64,000 nucleotides of DNA from Streptomyces monomycini (GCF_022271435.1 NZ_JAFIQY010000007.1:186001-250000), one strand, 5' to 3'. Positions 44,895-54,006 are shown, counted from the stretch's first letter. Translations and numbers: made by a program. Notes: generated by a model not told the origin, from the sequence alone.

Positions 44895-46919
44895 ATGATG
44901 GCACGCCGCGCCCCTGCTTCGCCCCGCCCCGACACCCGCCCCGCCGCCCCCGGCACGTCCGCCGACCGCGCCGTACCCGCCCAGGCGGCCCCCGCGGCGG
45001 AGCACTCGGAGACCCCGCACGGCCCGTCCGCCAACACCACGCCCGACCAGCCCCGCACTCACCCGCACCGCCGTGAGGTACCGCACGCCCTCAGCTCCGG
45101 CCCGGCGTCGGTCCTCGATGAGGAGATCGCCAACCTGCACGAGACCCGTCTGACCGCCCCGTACCCGCGCAAGATTTCCGGCGGGCTGCTGCGCATGGTC
45201 TTCATGCTTCCGTTCGGCCACGCCTTCTCGCTGATGTGCAACGGGCCGATGGCTCTGTACGACCTGGTCAACCGCAGTCCCAACATCCCGGCCGTCGCCG
45301 AACGGGCCCTGCAGTACGACTGTCTCGTCCGGGAGGGCAACCGCCTCTCCACCCCGGACGGTGTGCCCTACCGCACGATCGAGTCGCCCCGTCCGGTGCG
45401 GGAGGCGGACATCGTCGGCATCTCCATGATCAACGCCGGGGATCTGCACAGCGTGCTGCGCCTGCTGGATCTGGCCGGGGTCCCCCGGCGCAGCCGCGAC
45501 CGTGTTCCGGGCCGCCACCCGCTCGTCATCGGCGGCAACCAGGGCCTGGCCGACCCCGAACCGCTGGCGGACTACCTCGACGTGGTGGCCATCGGCGAAG
45601 CCGAACAGTCCCTCGCCGAGCTGCTGCACCTTGTCCATCGGGCCAAGGCCGCGCACCCCGCGGCTGGCACGCCGCCCGCGCGGGCGGCCCTGCTGCAGGA
45701 CCTTGCGCGGGTGCCCGGGCTCTATGTGCCGGCCCTGTACGAACCGCACTTCGCTCCCGGCGGCGGCGTTCAGGCGCTGGGCCCCCGGAGCGTCAGAGTG
45801 CCGGCGCGCGTGCACGCCCAGTACCTCGGCGTCGGCGAGCTGCGCGACGCACACTTCGTCTACCCGATCACTGACGGGACGGCCGCCGGCATGCACCCGG
45901 TCATCGGCTGCCGCCACACCTGCTCGTTCTGCAACCTCGGCATCCCGCCCTTCCGGCAGGCACCTCTCCCACTGCTGCTCGCCTACATCGACCGTCTCGA
46001 AGAACTCCAGGTCCCCACCGTCATCATCAGCGCACCGACCTTCACCCAGTACCGGCACCGCCAACAGCTCCTGGAGCGCCTGCGCGCCTACGCCCACCGT
46101 GCCGCCGCCGCAGGCCGCCAGGTGACCACGATCATCGGTTCTATCCGGGCCGACGAGATCAGCGCCGACTATCTCGACGCCGTCACCGAACTGGGCGACT
46201 TCGGCCACCTGTTCACCGAACTGCACGTGGCGAAGGCGCGCGGCGTGATCACCATTGCCCCCGAGTGGGCCAGTCCCGACCTCGTCGCGCTGTACGGCAA
46301 GACCCAGACTCCCGCGCGCATCCACCGGGCCCTTGAACTGTGCCGGGCGAACGGGAACATCAACACGGTCATGCTTTACTTCATCCTCGGCGCCCCCGGC
46401 GAGCGCCCCGCAGACCGTCTCGCCATCGCCGACTACGCCGTGGACGTGCGGCGGCGGCTCGGTGCCACGGACACCAACGTGATCATCAAGCTGCACCAGT
46501 TCATGCCGAAGCCCGGCACGCCCACACAGCGTCTGGCGATGATGGACCCGGACGTGGTCCACGCCTACGGCGACCAGGTCCGCGACCGCGTCCGCGCGCT
46601 GGCCGGTGACACGGACTTCGCGGCGCACTACCGGGTGGAGCAGTTCGCCACCGGCCGGATGCACCTGGAAGTCGTCTGCTCCCGCGGCGACCGCCGCGTC
46701 GGCCACGTCCTGGAAGACCTCTACGACGCCGGCACCGACCTGGCGGAACTGACCAAGGACCAACTCGTCGAGGCGCTCGACCGACACGGCCTGGACTACG
46801 ACCGGCACCTGCGGCACATGGACGATCCCGTCCTGCCGTGGCACGTCCTCAACCACGTCAACCGCACCGCCGAAGACCAGCTCGCCACCGCCCTGGCCGC
46901 ACGAGAGGCCGCCCAGTGA
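44895..46919 (+). CDS. B12-binding-domain radical SAM enzyme
   Basis: A 674-aa protein. Residues 1-75 are a Pro/Ala-rich, probably disordered leader. A B12-binding-like Rossmann domain follows (about 95-250; DIVGISMINAGDLHSVLRLL, LVIGGNQGLADPEPLADYLD, AIGEAEQSL). The radical SAM core has the cluster motif GCRHTCSFCNLG (CxxxCxxC, about residue 340) and VIISAPTFTQYRHR further on. The general layout resembles YgiQ-type and TIGR03960-type proteins. It probably performs a radical C-C rearrangement or methyl transfer. The GAAGGA site sets the start; the 3' end overlaps the phosphorylase as GTGA. Confidence 0.9.
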   Translation: MMARRAPASPRPDTRPAAPGTSADRAVPAQAAPAAEHSETPHGPSANTTPDQPRTHPHRREVPHALSSGPASVLDEEIANLHETRLTAPYPRKISGGLLRMVFMLPFGHAFSLMCNGPMALYDLVNRSPNIPAVAERALQYDCLVREGNRLSTPDGVPYRTIESPRPVREADIVGISMINAGDLHSVLRLLDLAGVPRRSRDRVPGRHPLVIGGNQGLADPEPLADYLDVVAIGEAEQSLAELLHLVHRAKAAHPAAGTPPARAALLQDLARVPGLYVPALYEPHFAPGGGVQALGPRSVRVPARVHAQYLGVGELRDAHFVYPITDGTAAGMHPVIGCRHTCSFCNLGIPPFRQAPLPLLLAYIDRLEELQVPTVIISAPTFTQYRHRQQLLERLRAYAHRAAAAGRQVTTIIGSIRADEISADYLDAVTELGDFGHLFTELHVAKARGVITIAPEWASPDLVALYGKTQTPARIHRALELCRANGNINTVMLYFILGAPGERPADRLAIADYAVDVRRRLGATDTNVIIKLHQFMPKPGTPTQRLAMMDPDVVHAYGDQVRDRVRALAGDTDFAAHYRVEQFATGRMHLEVVCSRGDRRVGHVLEDLYDAGTDLAELTKDQLVEALDRHGLDYDRHLRHMDDPVLPWHVLNHVNRTAEDQLATALAAREAAQ

Positions 46920-47701
46920 GCGGCGACGGGCTTCTCCCAGGTCCCGGCAAACACACTCTCCCAGCGGTGACCGACCCCACGGAGCACGCCGCCTGGGTAC
47001 GCTCCCGGCACCCGCATGCGACGCTCACGGGCCTGGCCGGCGTCATCCTCGTCTACCAGCGGACCGTCCTGTACGACGCTCAGGCCCGCTTCGCCGTGCA
47101 CCCGCTCCCGGGGTGGGTCCGCGGGGACCTGGGACTGATCGAGCGCCACGGCGCGACGGTGGGCCTGTGCGGCGGCTTCGGCCCGGGCGCCCCCGCCGCC
47201 GGCCTGGTGCTCGAACAACTGATCGCGCTAGGTGCGCGCACGGTCATCACCGTCGGGACCGCGGCATCACTGCAGACGTCCCTCACAGCCGGAGACGTGG
47301 TGGTGTGCTCCCAAGCCCTGCGCGACGAAGGCCTCTCCCACCACTACCTCGCCCCCGCACGCTATGCCCGCCCCGCCTCCGCGCTGAGCCGACGCCTGCA
47401 CCGGACCCTTCGCACCCACGGCTTGCCGGCACGCACCGGCGCCGCGTGGAGCACCGATGCGCCCTACCGGGAAACCGTGCAGGAGGTAACGTGGTACGGC
47501 GCCGAAGGCATCCTCGTCGCGGACATGGAGGCCGCCGCCGTCTTCGCCGTCGCCGAGCACCGGGGCACCGCGGCAGCGGCCACCTTCGTTGTCGCCGATG
47601 CGCTCGTCAACCGTCGGCCGCGCACCGACGCCCCGCACGTGCGTGCAGTGCTGGGCGGCGTGGTGCGGACCGCGATCGACACCTTGGCCCCGGCCCCCTG
47701 A
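46916..47701 (+). CDS. Nucleoside phosphorylase / MTA-SAH nucleosidase-like protein
   Basis: A 261-aa PNP/UDP-phosphorylase superfamily protein. Features are VGLCGGFGPGAPAAGLVLEQ, TVGTAASLQTSLTAGDVVVC, and the purine/ribose site signature LVADMEAAAVFAVAEHRG. It cleaves an N-glycosidic bond of a nucleoside, either by phosphorolysis to ribose-1-phosphate or by hydrolysis. Coupled to the radical SAM gene (GTGA), it could recycle 5'-deoxyadenosine or MTA made by that enzyme, or supply or release the sugar for the pathway. Confidence 0.85.
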   Translation: MSGDGLLPGPGKHTLPAVTDPTEHAAWVRSRHPHATLTGLAGVILVYQRTVLYDAQARFAVHPLPGWVRGDLGLIERHGATVGLCGGFGPGAPAAGLVLEQLIALGARTVITVGTAASLQTSLTAGDVVVCSQALRDEGLSHHYLAPARYARPASALSRRLHRTLRTHGLPARTGAAWSTDAPYRETVQEVTWYGAEGILVADMEAAAVFAVAEHRGTAAAATFVVADALVNRRPRTDAPHVRAVLGGVVRTAIDTLAPAP

Positions 47702-47779
47702 ACCGTCCGGCACAGGGGTGGCGTGCATTACGGTAAGGCGACCAGTAGGTGACGTTGCCGCTACCGAAAGATCCTGCCC

Positions 47780-48658
47780 GTGAGCACTGGCGCTTCCCGG
47801 CCGACCGTCGGCGCGGTCGTCCTGACCATGAACGACCGCCCCGATGAGGAACCGAGAAGCCTGGCTTCCCTCCTGGAGCAGGAGGACGTCACCCTCGACG
47901 TCGTGGTGGTCGGCAACGGTGTCGCCCCCGCCCACGTCCCCGACGGCGTACGCACCGTGGAATTGCCGGACAACGTGGGCATCCCCGAAGGCCGCAACGT
48001 CGGCGCCGCCAACGTCAAGGGCGACCTGCTGTTCTTCTTCGACAACGACGCCGTCTTGCCCGCCCGCGACGTGCTGGCCCGGCTCGCCGCCGAGCTCACC
48101 CGTGACCTTGCGCTGGCCTACGTCCAGCCGCGTATCGCCGACCCCGTCACCGGCGCTACCTTGCGCCGCTGGGTGCCGCGCCTGCGCTCCGCCGATGTGA
48201 CGCGCCCGGGCATCGTGACGGTCATGGCCGAGGGCGTCGTCATGGTGCGCCGGTCGGCCTTCGAAAGCGCCGGGGCCTGGCCCGGCGCCTTCCGGCTCTT
48301 CCATGAAGGCGTGGACCTCGCCTGGCGGCTGTGGGACCGGGGCTATCGGGGCCTGTACCGGCCCGAGATCGTCGTCCACCACCCGGCTACCCATCCGGCC
48401 CGGCATGCCGAGTTCTACCGGCTCACCGCGCGCAACCGGGTGTGGCTGGCCCGCCGCAACCTCCCCGCCCCACTGATCCCGCTCAGCCTGGCGACCTGGG
48501 TGGTGCTGACCGTATGGCGGGTGCGCGGCTGGGACGCCTGGCGGGCCACATTTGCCGGACTCCGTGAGGGCCTGAGCGCCCGCCCCGGTGCGCGCTCACC
48601 CATGAGCTGGCGCACCGTGATCCGGTTGATTCGTGCGGGACGCCCCCCGATCTTCTGA
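47780..48658 (+). CDS. GT2-family glycosyltransferase
   Basis: A 292-aa inverting GT-A fold transferase. The nucleotide-sugar region reads VDVVVVGNGVAPAHVPDGVR-like text, the Asp motif is FFFDNDAV (DxD-equivalent), and the acceptor/catalytic region is HEGVDLAWRLWDRGY. A C-terminal hydrophobic stretch (PLSLATWVVLTVW) may touch the membrane. GTG start; no ideal ribosome site. It likely adds a sugar to, or uses the amino sugar from, the upstream enzymes. Confidence 0.85.
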   Translation: MSTGASRPTVGAVVLTMNDRPDEEPRSLASLLEQEDVTLDVVVVGNGVAPAHVPDGVRTVELPDNVGIPEGRNVGAANVKGDLLFFFDNDAVLPARDVLARLAAELTRDLALAYVQPRIADPVTGATLRRWVPRLRSADVTRPGIVTVMAEGVVMVRRSAFESAGAWPGAFRLFHEGVDLAWRLWDRGYRGLYRPEIVVHHPATHPARHAEFYRLTARNRVWLARRNLPAPLIPLSLATWVVLTVWRVRGWDAWRATFAGLREGLSARPGARSPMSWRTVIRLIRAGRPPIF

Positions 48659-48759
48659 CCAGCGGGCACACGGGTACCCAGGCTGCACAGCGCCCGCATT
48701 CGACTGTGCTGCCGCCCCAGTACAGTCTGTCGGACACCAACTTCCACAGAAGGACCTGT

Positions 48760-49197
48760 GTGCCTGCGTCCCAGCGCCCCTCCGTCGTCTTCGCCGGCCT
48801 CATCATCGAAAACCGTGAAGGCCTCATTCTGTTCATGCGGCGTGCGAACACCGGGTTCGCCGACGGCATGTGGTCGCTGCCCGGTGGCCGTGTCGAGCAC
48901 GGCGAACTGCTGGTCCAGGCAGCCGCGCGCGAGGCCGAAGAAGAAGTCGGCCTCCACGTACCTGCCGAAGTTCTGCGCACCGCCCATGTGCTGAACAAGA
49001 TCAGCGACGACGGCACACCCGTCGTCGGATGGTATTTTCACACCGCCCGGTGGGACGGCGTACCCGAGAACCGCGAACCCGATCGGTGCTCCGAGCTGGC
49101 GTGGTTCTCGCCAGATGCCATGGATCCCTGCACCGAAACAACGGACCGCCACGCGGTCCGCGCCTGGCAACTCGGTCGGGCAACAAGCTGGTTCTGA
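48760..49197 (+). CDS. NUDIX hydrolase
   Basis: A 145-aa NUDIX protein hydrolysing a nucleoside diphosphate linked to another moiety. The Nudix box reads GGRVEHGELLVQAAAREAEE-EVGL (about residues 45-67), matching Gx5Ex7REUXEExGU. GTG at 48760 has an AGAAGGA site 7 bases upstream; TACAGT at 48721 is a possible -10. It is the last gene of the putative biosynthetic set and may be a housecleaning or activation step. It could also be independent. Confidence 0.88.
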   Translation: MPASQRPSVVFAGLIIENREGLILFMRRANTGFADGMWSLPGGRVEHGELLVQAAAREAEEEVGLHVPAEVLRTAHVLNKISDDGTPVVGWYFHTARWDGVPENREPDRCSELAWFSPDAMDPCTETTDRHAVRAWQLGRATSWF

Positions 49198-49331
49198 CCC
49201 GGAGGACACCGGCCGGGGCACCGGGCTGGGCTGCACTTCGTGTCGTCCGGGCCGGCCGGTGGATGGAACAGGCGTCGGCCGGGCGTTGGCACACTGACGG
49301 GACGCCTGAGCAGGGCCCCGCCTGGAACAGA

Positions 49332-49778
49332 TCAGTCAGCGGTTGCGGCAGGAGGCAGGTAGCCGCGCCGGCGCAGCTCCTCCACCACGTGCTGCTTCAG
49401 CTTGCGCACGTCGGCGGTCGTCAGGTTGTCCGTCGCGGTGATCGCGGCGGCCTGTACCGCCTCCTCGATGTCCCGTTGGAACACCTCCGGGGAGGCCGCG
49501 CGGGGTGCCCCGTACTCGGAGGACGTCATGGCCACGGGAGCCTCGTCGGCTCCGGCGAGCACCTCCCGGCAGGCGCCGGTGGCCCAGCCGAGCACGGGCT
49601 CGATCTTCCCGTACGTGGTGTCCCGGACGGGTCGGGCGGCCTCGACCTTGTTGTAGGTGTTGATGGTCAGCCCGGCGGCCCGCGCCAGGTCGCTCTTGGT
49701 CATGCCCAGCTGGATGCGGCGTTCCGTGGTCAGGTCGGCGAGACGCTGCAGGGCGGCGCTGTCCTGGGTGGCGGCCAT
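49332..49778 (-). CDS. XRE-family repressor-like protein
   Basis: A 148-aa protein with a Cro/CI-type helix-turn-helix (about 18-70; MTKSDLARAAGLTINTYNKV) and an acidic C-terminal part (TTADVRKLKQHVVEELRRRG). The start is ATG 49778 or 49787. It is divergent from the replication-module operon across an AT-rich promoter region, the classical position for an element repressor. Confidence 0.8.
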   Translation of the reverse strand: MAATQDSAALQRLADLTTERRIQLGMTKSDLARAAGLTINTYNKVEAARPVRDTTYGKIEPVLGWATGACREVLAGADEAPVAMTSSEYGAPRAASPEVFQRDIEEAVQAAAITATDNLTTADVRKLKQHVVEELRRRGYLPPAATAD

Positions 49779-50157
49779 GGGGCACATCGTCCCAGAAACC
49801 CGCAGAGGCAGCCAGAGAAGCCCGCAGTGGGGGCGTGATCCTCGCAGAACCGCCGACGAGCACCGGCAGAATCTTTCAAATTACCGGCGCGTATTGCTGG
49901 TTAATGATATGAGAAACGATTACCTTGCTCTCGTGGAACCGCACCGCCCACCGCTTCGGTGAGCGGGCCGCCACGTCGCACCGGCCGCACACTCCCAGGA
50001 CGCGGCACCATACGGGTCGATGTGAGCCGCACGGCAGCACGACCCGTCCCCGGCGCCCCAGGTCAGGCGGCCACCAACTCGACGAGATCTACGTGCGCTT
50101 CAGGGCCCCGCCGGCCCCTTCGTCCGCCGGACGGTGACCCTGGGAGAAGAGGGCACC
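49779..50157. other. Divergent control region of the replication module
   Basis: 49868-49925 is markedly AT-rich for this genome. TTGCTG (49893-49898) and GATTAC (49917-49922) are a plausible -35/-10 pair for the rightward operon, and an imperfect inverted repeat (GGTTAAT at 49899, ATTACC at 49919) overlaps it. No gene seen. Confidence 0.45.
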
Positions 50158-50424
50158 GTGCCCGCTAAGACGCTTCCCGTCGTCCACGACGGGTTCATGA
50201 AACCCGGTGAGGCAGCCCGGGAACTCGGCTGCGGCGAACGCTGGTTGCGAGACGGCGCCAACCACCGCGGTTTCCCGCACCACCGGCTCGGTAAGTTCCT
50301 GCAGTTCAGCCGCCAGGACCGCGACGAGATCCGGTTCCTGTGCCGAGTTCCGACGCACGCGGTGAGAACGGTGCCACGCCGACGACCGAACCGCGCGGGA
50401 CACCCTGTACGCCCGGATGCCTGA
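50158..50424 (+). CDS. Small HTH (excisionase-like) protein
   Basis: An 88-aa protein with a MerR/excisionase-like helix-turn-helix (MKPGEAARELGCGERWLRDG, HRLGKFLQFSRQDRDEIR). GTG at 50158 follows GGGAGAAGAGG. It may act as excisionase/RDF or transcription factor at the head of the operon. Confidence 0.7.
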   Translation: MPAKTLPVVHDGFMKPGEAARELGCGERWLRDGANHRGFPHHRLGKFLQFSRQDRDEIRFLCRVPTHAVRTVPRRRPNRAGHPVRPDA

Positions 50425-50509
50425 CGCGGTTGTGGCCCCGCTGCCGCAGAGCCGCGCGGCGGTCGGAGCCTGGGCCCCTCTCAGCACTCCCTCAGAGACG
50501 AGGCAGATC

Positions 50510-50773
50510 GTGCCCGTAGCAGTTCAGAGCCGCGACGGTACGGCCGTCGTGGTGGTGACTTTCGATCTCGGGTCGGCGGTGCAGCCGCTGATCACCCGCC
50601 TCCCGGCCATGGCCGAGGACGTGGAACGGTACCTGCGCCGCCTCACCGAGGAGCCCCTCGACGTGCAGGTCAGTGCCCGTACGGGGCTGGGCGCGGTGTA
50701 CGGCGGTGATCGCCGCCTGTTCGCCGCGTTCGCGTACGTCACGTATCCCCTTGGCGGGAGCGTGGCGGCATGA
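50510..50773 (+). CDS. Hypothetical protein, 87 aa
   Basis: I do not recognise this protein (MPVAVQSRDGTAVVVVTFDL). The GTG at 50510 has a GAGG site 6 bases upstream. The frame is open back to an ATG at 50417, which overlaps the previous stop but lacks a ribosome site. Its 3' end overlaps the next start (ATGA). Confidence 0.6.
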   Translation: MPVAVQSRDGTAVVVVTFDLGSAVQPLITRLPAMAEDVERYLRRLTEEPLDVQVSARTGLGAVYGGDRRLFAAFAYVTYPLGGSVAA

Positions 50774-51231
50774 GCGACGACGCGTTCTTCGCCGCGCTGA
50801 CGGTGGACCTGGCCGACGAGTCTTACCGCCCCTTCCGTGCCTTGTTCGAGCAGGCGCAGACGCGCCTGCGGCACGAGCACCCCGACGGTGTCGATCCCGC
50901 TGTGATCGGTTTCCGTGCGTGGGAGGGGCTACGGCCGGAGGAGCAGGGGGCGGCGCTGGCCGACCTGTTCTACGTGTACTGGTCGGCGCAGCAGTGCGAG
51001 GCGGACGAGCAGGCCCGCTTCGATTGGCAGATCTCCCAGTCGCTGCTGGACGCCCTTGACGAGTCGGTGCTGCAGCACGCTCTGGGATGCCCGGCCGGCG
51101 AGTCGGTTCGGGTGGAACGTGCCCGGCTGGCCCGCGTGCTGGCGGAACTGGAGCGCCTGCAGTTGCAGGTCGATGAACTGGTCCGCCAGGTCGGGCTGCC
51201 CCTGCCCGAGGGAGGCGAGCCGCATGCCTGA
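50770..51231 (+). CDS. Hypothetical acidic protein, 153 aa
   Basis: Unrecognised, acidic and helical, with a Leu-rich C-terminus (RLARVLAELERLQLQVDELV) that looks like a short coiled coil. Coupled to both neighbours by overlapping start and stop. Conserved-looking position in an element operon, function unknown. Confidence 0.7.
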   Translation: MSDDAFFAALTVDLADESYRPFRALFEQAQTRLRHEHPDGVDPAVIGFRAWEGLRPEEQGAALADLFYVYWSAQQCEADEQARFDWQISQSLLDALDESVLQHALGCPAGESVRVERARLARVLAELERLQLQVDELVRQVGLPLPEGGEPHA

Positions 51232-51820
51232 GCCGATGCCTTCCGAGCAGCTGGACCTGGTGCGTCGGCGGCAGCTCGGCGAGTGGCTCGCGGGCCCGTG
51301 GACGATCCACGAAGCCGTTGCGTCCGACGGCGAGGTGTGGCAGGTCAAGCACGAGGGGCAAGTTTTGGCGACGCTGCCGGACTGGGCCGGAAACCTGGCC
51401 CTGTGGATCGCCGAGGCGCACGACGACGTCCCGCTCCTGCTCGCCGAGATCGACTGGCTGTTGGCTGTCGCTGCGCCCCTGTCGGAGCCGGAACGTGTCA
51501 CCCTCGGCAGGGAGATTGAGGGTGGTGCTGCATCGACAGACGAACTGCGTGCCGTCGCACGGCGGTTGCTCGCGGCGAATGAGCGCCTGACCCGTCTGTT
51601 GGAGCAGGCACAGGGCGAGGCCCGCACCGCTCTGACCGAGGCTGCTGAGTTCGGCATCCGAGTGCGCGCCGGGGACACGGCTGGTGAGCACGTCGTGGGC
51701 CGGACACCGGACCGGGGCGTGGCGCGGATCCGTCTGGCCCGGTACCGCGACCGGGCGCCGGACGCGCAGCTCGTGGTTCGCACGGTGCGCTACGGCGCAT
51801 GGGACGAGGAGCCGTCATGA
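51224..51820 (+). CDS. Hypothetical protein, 198 aa
   Basis: No recognised domain. An N-terminal alpha/beta region (LDLVRRRQLGEWLAGPWTIH) is followed by helices (DELRAVARRLLAANERLTRL) and an Arg-rich end. It overlaps the previous gene by 8 bases and the sigma-like gene as ATGA. Confidence 0.7.
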   Translation: MPEPMPSEQLDLVRRRQLGEWLAGPWTIHEAVASDGEVWQVKHEGQVLATLPDWAGNLALWIAEAHDDVPLLLAEIDWLLAVAAPLSEPERVTLGREIEGGAASTDELRAVARRLLAANERLTRLLEQAQGEARTALTEAAEFGIRVRAGDTAGEHVVGRTPDRGVARIRLARYRDRAPDAQLVVRTVRYGAWDEEPS

Positions 51821-52479
51821 CGGCCCCGGCCCCGCGCTCGGACGCTCCCTTGCCCGCAGATGTCGCCGACCAGCTCGGTGCCCTGTATCGCGAGCACCAA
51901 TCCCGGGTGGTGGCCTACGCGCGGCTGGGCGGGGTGGACGCCGTTCTCGCGGACGACATCGCCTCCGAGACCTGGCTGGCCCTTGCTTCCCAGCTGCGGC
52001 GGGGACGGCTGCTGGTCGGTCCCGCGCTGCCCCGGCTGTTGAGGATGATGGTGAGCAACGCCATCGTCGCCCACTTCCGTGTCGCCCGGAACCGGGAGCG
52101 CCCGGTGGCCTGGTGGGCTGACCCGGCCACGGTCGACGAGCGCTTCCCGGCCTGTCGACCTGCTGATCGTGCGGCACCGGACTACGACGGGCCGCAGTTC
52201 CCCGCTCGTCTGCGCCAGGCCATCGACTTGCTGCCTGATGCCTGGCGCTGGGTGGTCGAGTTCCGCGGCGAGGGCACGTCCTACGCAGCGGTGGCCTCCC
52301 ACGTGGGCTGTTCCGCCGTGCGCGTCCGGCAGATCGAGAAGGCGGCCATGAAGGCGCTGCGCCCGGTGGTGACCGGCGAGCGCGACACTCCGGCCGTTCC
52401 CGAGCGTGCCCGCGCCCGTCAAGGCGGCCCTCCCCGCATGACGCCGTCCACGCCGCTTCACCTGCTGGAGCCAGCCTGA
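51817..52479 (+). CDS. Sigma-70-like (ECF) factor
   Basis: A 220-aa protein with a sigma region 2-like segment (about 20-85; ADDIASETWLALASQLRRGR) and a region 4-type helix-turn-helix (about 145-190; TSYAAVASHVGCSAVRVRQI). It probably directs RNA polymerase to element promoters. Embedded in the operon by ATGA and TGATG overlaps. Confidence 0.75.
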   Translation: MTAPAPRSDAPLPADVADQLGALYREHQSRVVAYARLGGVDAVLADDIASETWLALASQLRRGRLLVGPALPRLLRMMVSNAIVAHFRVARNRERPVAWWADPATVDERFPACRPADRAAPDYDGPQFPARLRQAIDLLPDAWRWVVEFRGEGTSYAAVASHVGCSAVRVRQIEKAAMKALRPVVTGERDTPAVPERARARQGGPPRMTPSTPLHLLEPA

Positions 52480-52769
52480 TGACCGGAAACGGAGCAACGG
52501 CTCCCAAGCCCACCCATCAGTCCATGCGGGCCGACGCCCTGCTGGCCGAAGCGCGATGCCGCCCGCAGGGGAGGATCACGTCGGGTGCGGCGAGGGCGGC
52601 CTACGCCCGTCTCGGGCTTGCCGCGAAGCGGAGGACCGCGCGACGCGACCTCAAGGCGCTCGCGGCCGAGGGCCTGCTCACCGCGTGCGGGCCGGACTCG
52701 CAGCGCTACTACGTCGCCACCCGTACGCGGATGGGCGGCAGCCACCCGGGCGGTGAGGCCGATGGCTGA
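52479..52769 (+). CDS. Small winged-helix protein, 96 aa
   Basis: A basic 96-aa protein with a putative HTH (SGAARAAYARLGLAAKRRTA, RRDLKALAAEGLLTACGPDS), reminiscent of priming or replication-associated small proteins. The GGAG site sits 8 bases before the ATG, which overlaps the previous stop. Confidence 0.65.
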   Translation: MTGNGATAPKPTHQSMRADALLAEARCRPQGRITSGAARAAYARLGLAAKRRTARRDLKALAAEGLLTACGPDSQRYYVATRTRMGGSHPGGEADG

Positions 52770-52860
52770 GGTCGGCCCGTCCCGGCCGCCGGGGCCGTGC
52801 CTGCCCGCGCACCAGCACTGCCGCGACACACGCCGCGCGCCCAAACCTCCGGAGGACCTG

Positions 52861-53325
52861 ATGAACACCGCGATGCTGCGGGCCGTCCGCGTCGCACCGG
52901 ACGGCACCTACCGCCCCCTGACGGTGCCCCGTGATGGGGAGGCCCGACGCGCCGCGCTGAGCGCCGCCGTCGGTGGCGCGCCCGAGTACGCCCGCTATGG
53001 GCGCTTCGGACGCGGCGCCGTCTGCGCCGTCGTGCACGAGACAGGGCGCGGTGACGGCCTGCCGTCGAACTGGCTGGCCACCGGCTTCGTCGCGCGGGTG
53101 CGCGGCGGCCCGCTCCCGTACTGCCTGTACGGCCCCGTCGTCCTCCTCGGATACGACCCGCACACCCGCCAACTGGCCGATCTGGGCGATGAGGACCGCG
53201 CCACCGTGGAGCAACTCGCCGTGCGGCGAAGCGCCCCCGGCGCGCCGCACCCGCCCCAGGGCGGCCCGACCACCGCCGACGAGCGGACGGTACCCCGCCC
53301 GTCACTCCGCCCACGGAAGACGTGA
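52861..53325 (+). CDS. Hypothetical protein, 154 aa
   Basis: Unrecognised. It starts MNTAMLRAVRVAPDGTYRPL after a perfect GGAGG site; an ATG at 52762 overlapping the previous stop would add 33 residues of low-complexity text. It contains YCLYGPVVLLGYDPHTRQLA, suggestive of a small alpha/beta fold. Confidence 0.65.
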   Translation: MNTAMLRAVRVAPDGTYRPLTVPRDGEARRAALSAAVGGAPEYARYGRFGRGAVCAVVHETGRGDGLPSNWLATGFVARVRGGPLPYCLYGPVVLLGYDPHTRQLADLGDEDRATVEQLAVRRSAPGAPHPPQGGPTTADERTVPRPSLRPRKT

Positions 53326-53330
53326 TCTCC

Positions 53331-53678
53331 ATGAATCAGACCGCCCTCAACACCGCTGTGGCCGCCGCATCCGGCCTCTCCCAAAGCCAGGCCGCCCGGG
53401 CCGTCACCGCCCTGTTCGACGTCGTCGTGCGTACGGTGACAGCCGGTGAGCCGGTCAGTGTCACGAACTTCGGCACCTTCCGTCCGGCGCAGCGGCCCGC
53501 CGGTACCCGTCAAAACCCCCGCACGGGGGAACGGTTCACCGCCGACGCGAAGACGTGCATGCGCTTCAGGGTGTCACCGAAGACCCGCCGCATCGTCGCG
53601 GCGGGCGACCCGAACGCGGTGCGCCGCAAGGGCACCGGACAGCGCCACGCCGACCAACGGGGCCTCAGGGCCCGCTGA
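53331..53678 (+). CDS. HU/IHF-family DNA-binding protein
   Basis: A 115-aa HU-like histone. The beta-arm signature NFGTFRPAQRPAGTRQNPRT is present, followed by a basic C-terminal extension. It bends DNA, as needed for replication initiation or recombination of the element. A GTG start 3 codons earlier (53322) overlaps the preceding stop and is equally possible. Confidence 0.85.
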   Translation: MNQTALNTAVAAASGLSQSQAARAVTALFDVVVRTVTAGEPVSVTNFGTFRPAQRPAGTRQNPRTGERFTADAKTCMRFRVSPKTRRIVAAGDPNAVRRKGTGQRHADQRGLRAR

Positions 53679-53826
53679 GTGCCCCCACCGCGCGGGCCGT
53701 GCGGCACTGTCCCCCAGCGCCCGGCCCGCCCCCGGCCGCCCGCCCCCCCTCCTTGCTGCGGGCGGCCGGGTTCTCTCGCTCGGATGTGTCATCGCCTGAC
53801 CGCCAACCCGCTATCGGGAGCCCACC

Positions 53827-54006
53827 ATGGGAACGCTCCTTCACCGCGCCGTGCGCCGTACCGGCCTCCGGTACCAGCCGCACTGCGCCCGCCCGCCCCT
53901 GACGCCCGGCCCGGCCCAGTGCATCAGCCGTGCCCGCCGCGCCGTCATCGTCGTACCCCGGGCGCGTGCCGCATCGAACCACCGCACCGGAAGCGCCGCC
54001 CGATGA
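53827..54006 (+). CDS. Small basic protein, 59 aa
   Basis: An ATG preceded by CGGGAG at 7 bases opens a 59-aa Arg-rich frame (MGTLLHRAVRRTGLRYQPHC) whose stop overlaps the Rad52-like start as ATGA. The coupling makes it likely real. No domain recognised. Confidence 0.55.
   Translation: MGTLLHRAVRRTGLRYQPHCARPPLTPGPAQCISRARRAVIVVPRARAASNHRTGSAAR

Noticed and set aside
52762..52860. Extended start for the hypothetical protein ending at 53325
   Set aside because: The perfect GGAGG site before 52861 and the low-complexity N-terminal extension favour the later start, though overlap with the previous stop keeps the extension possible.
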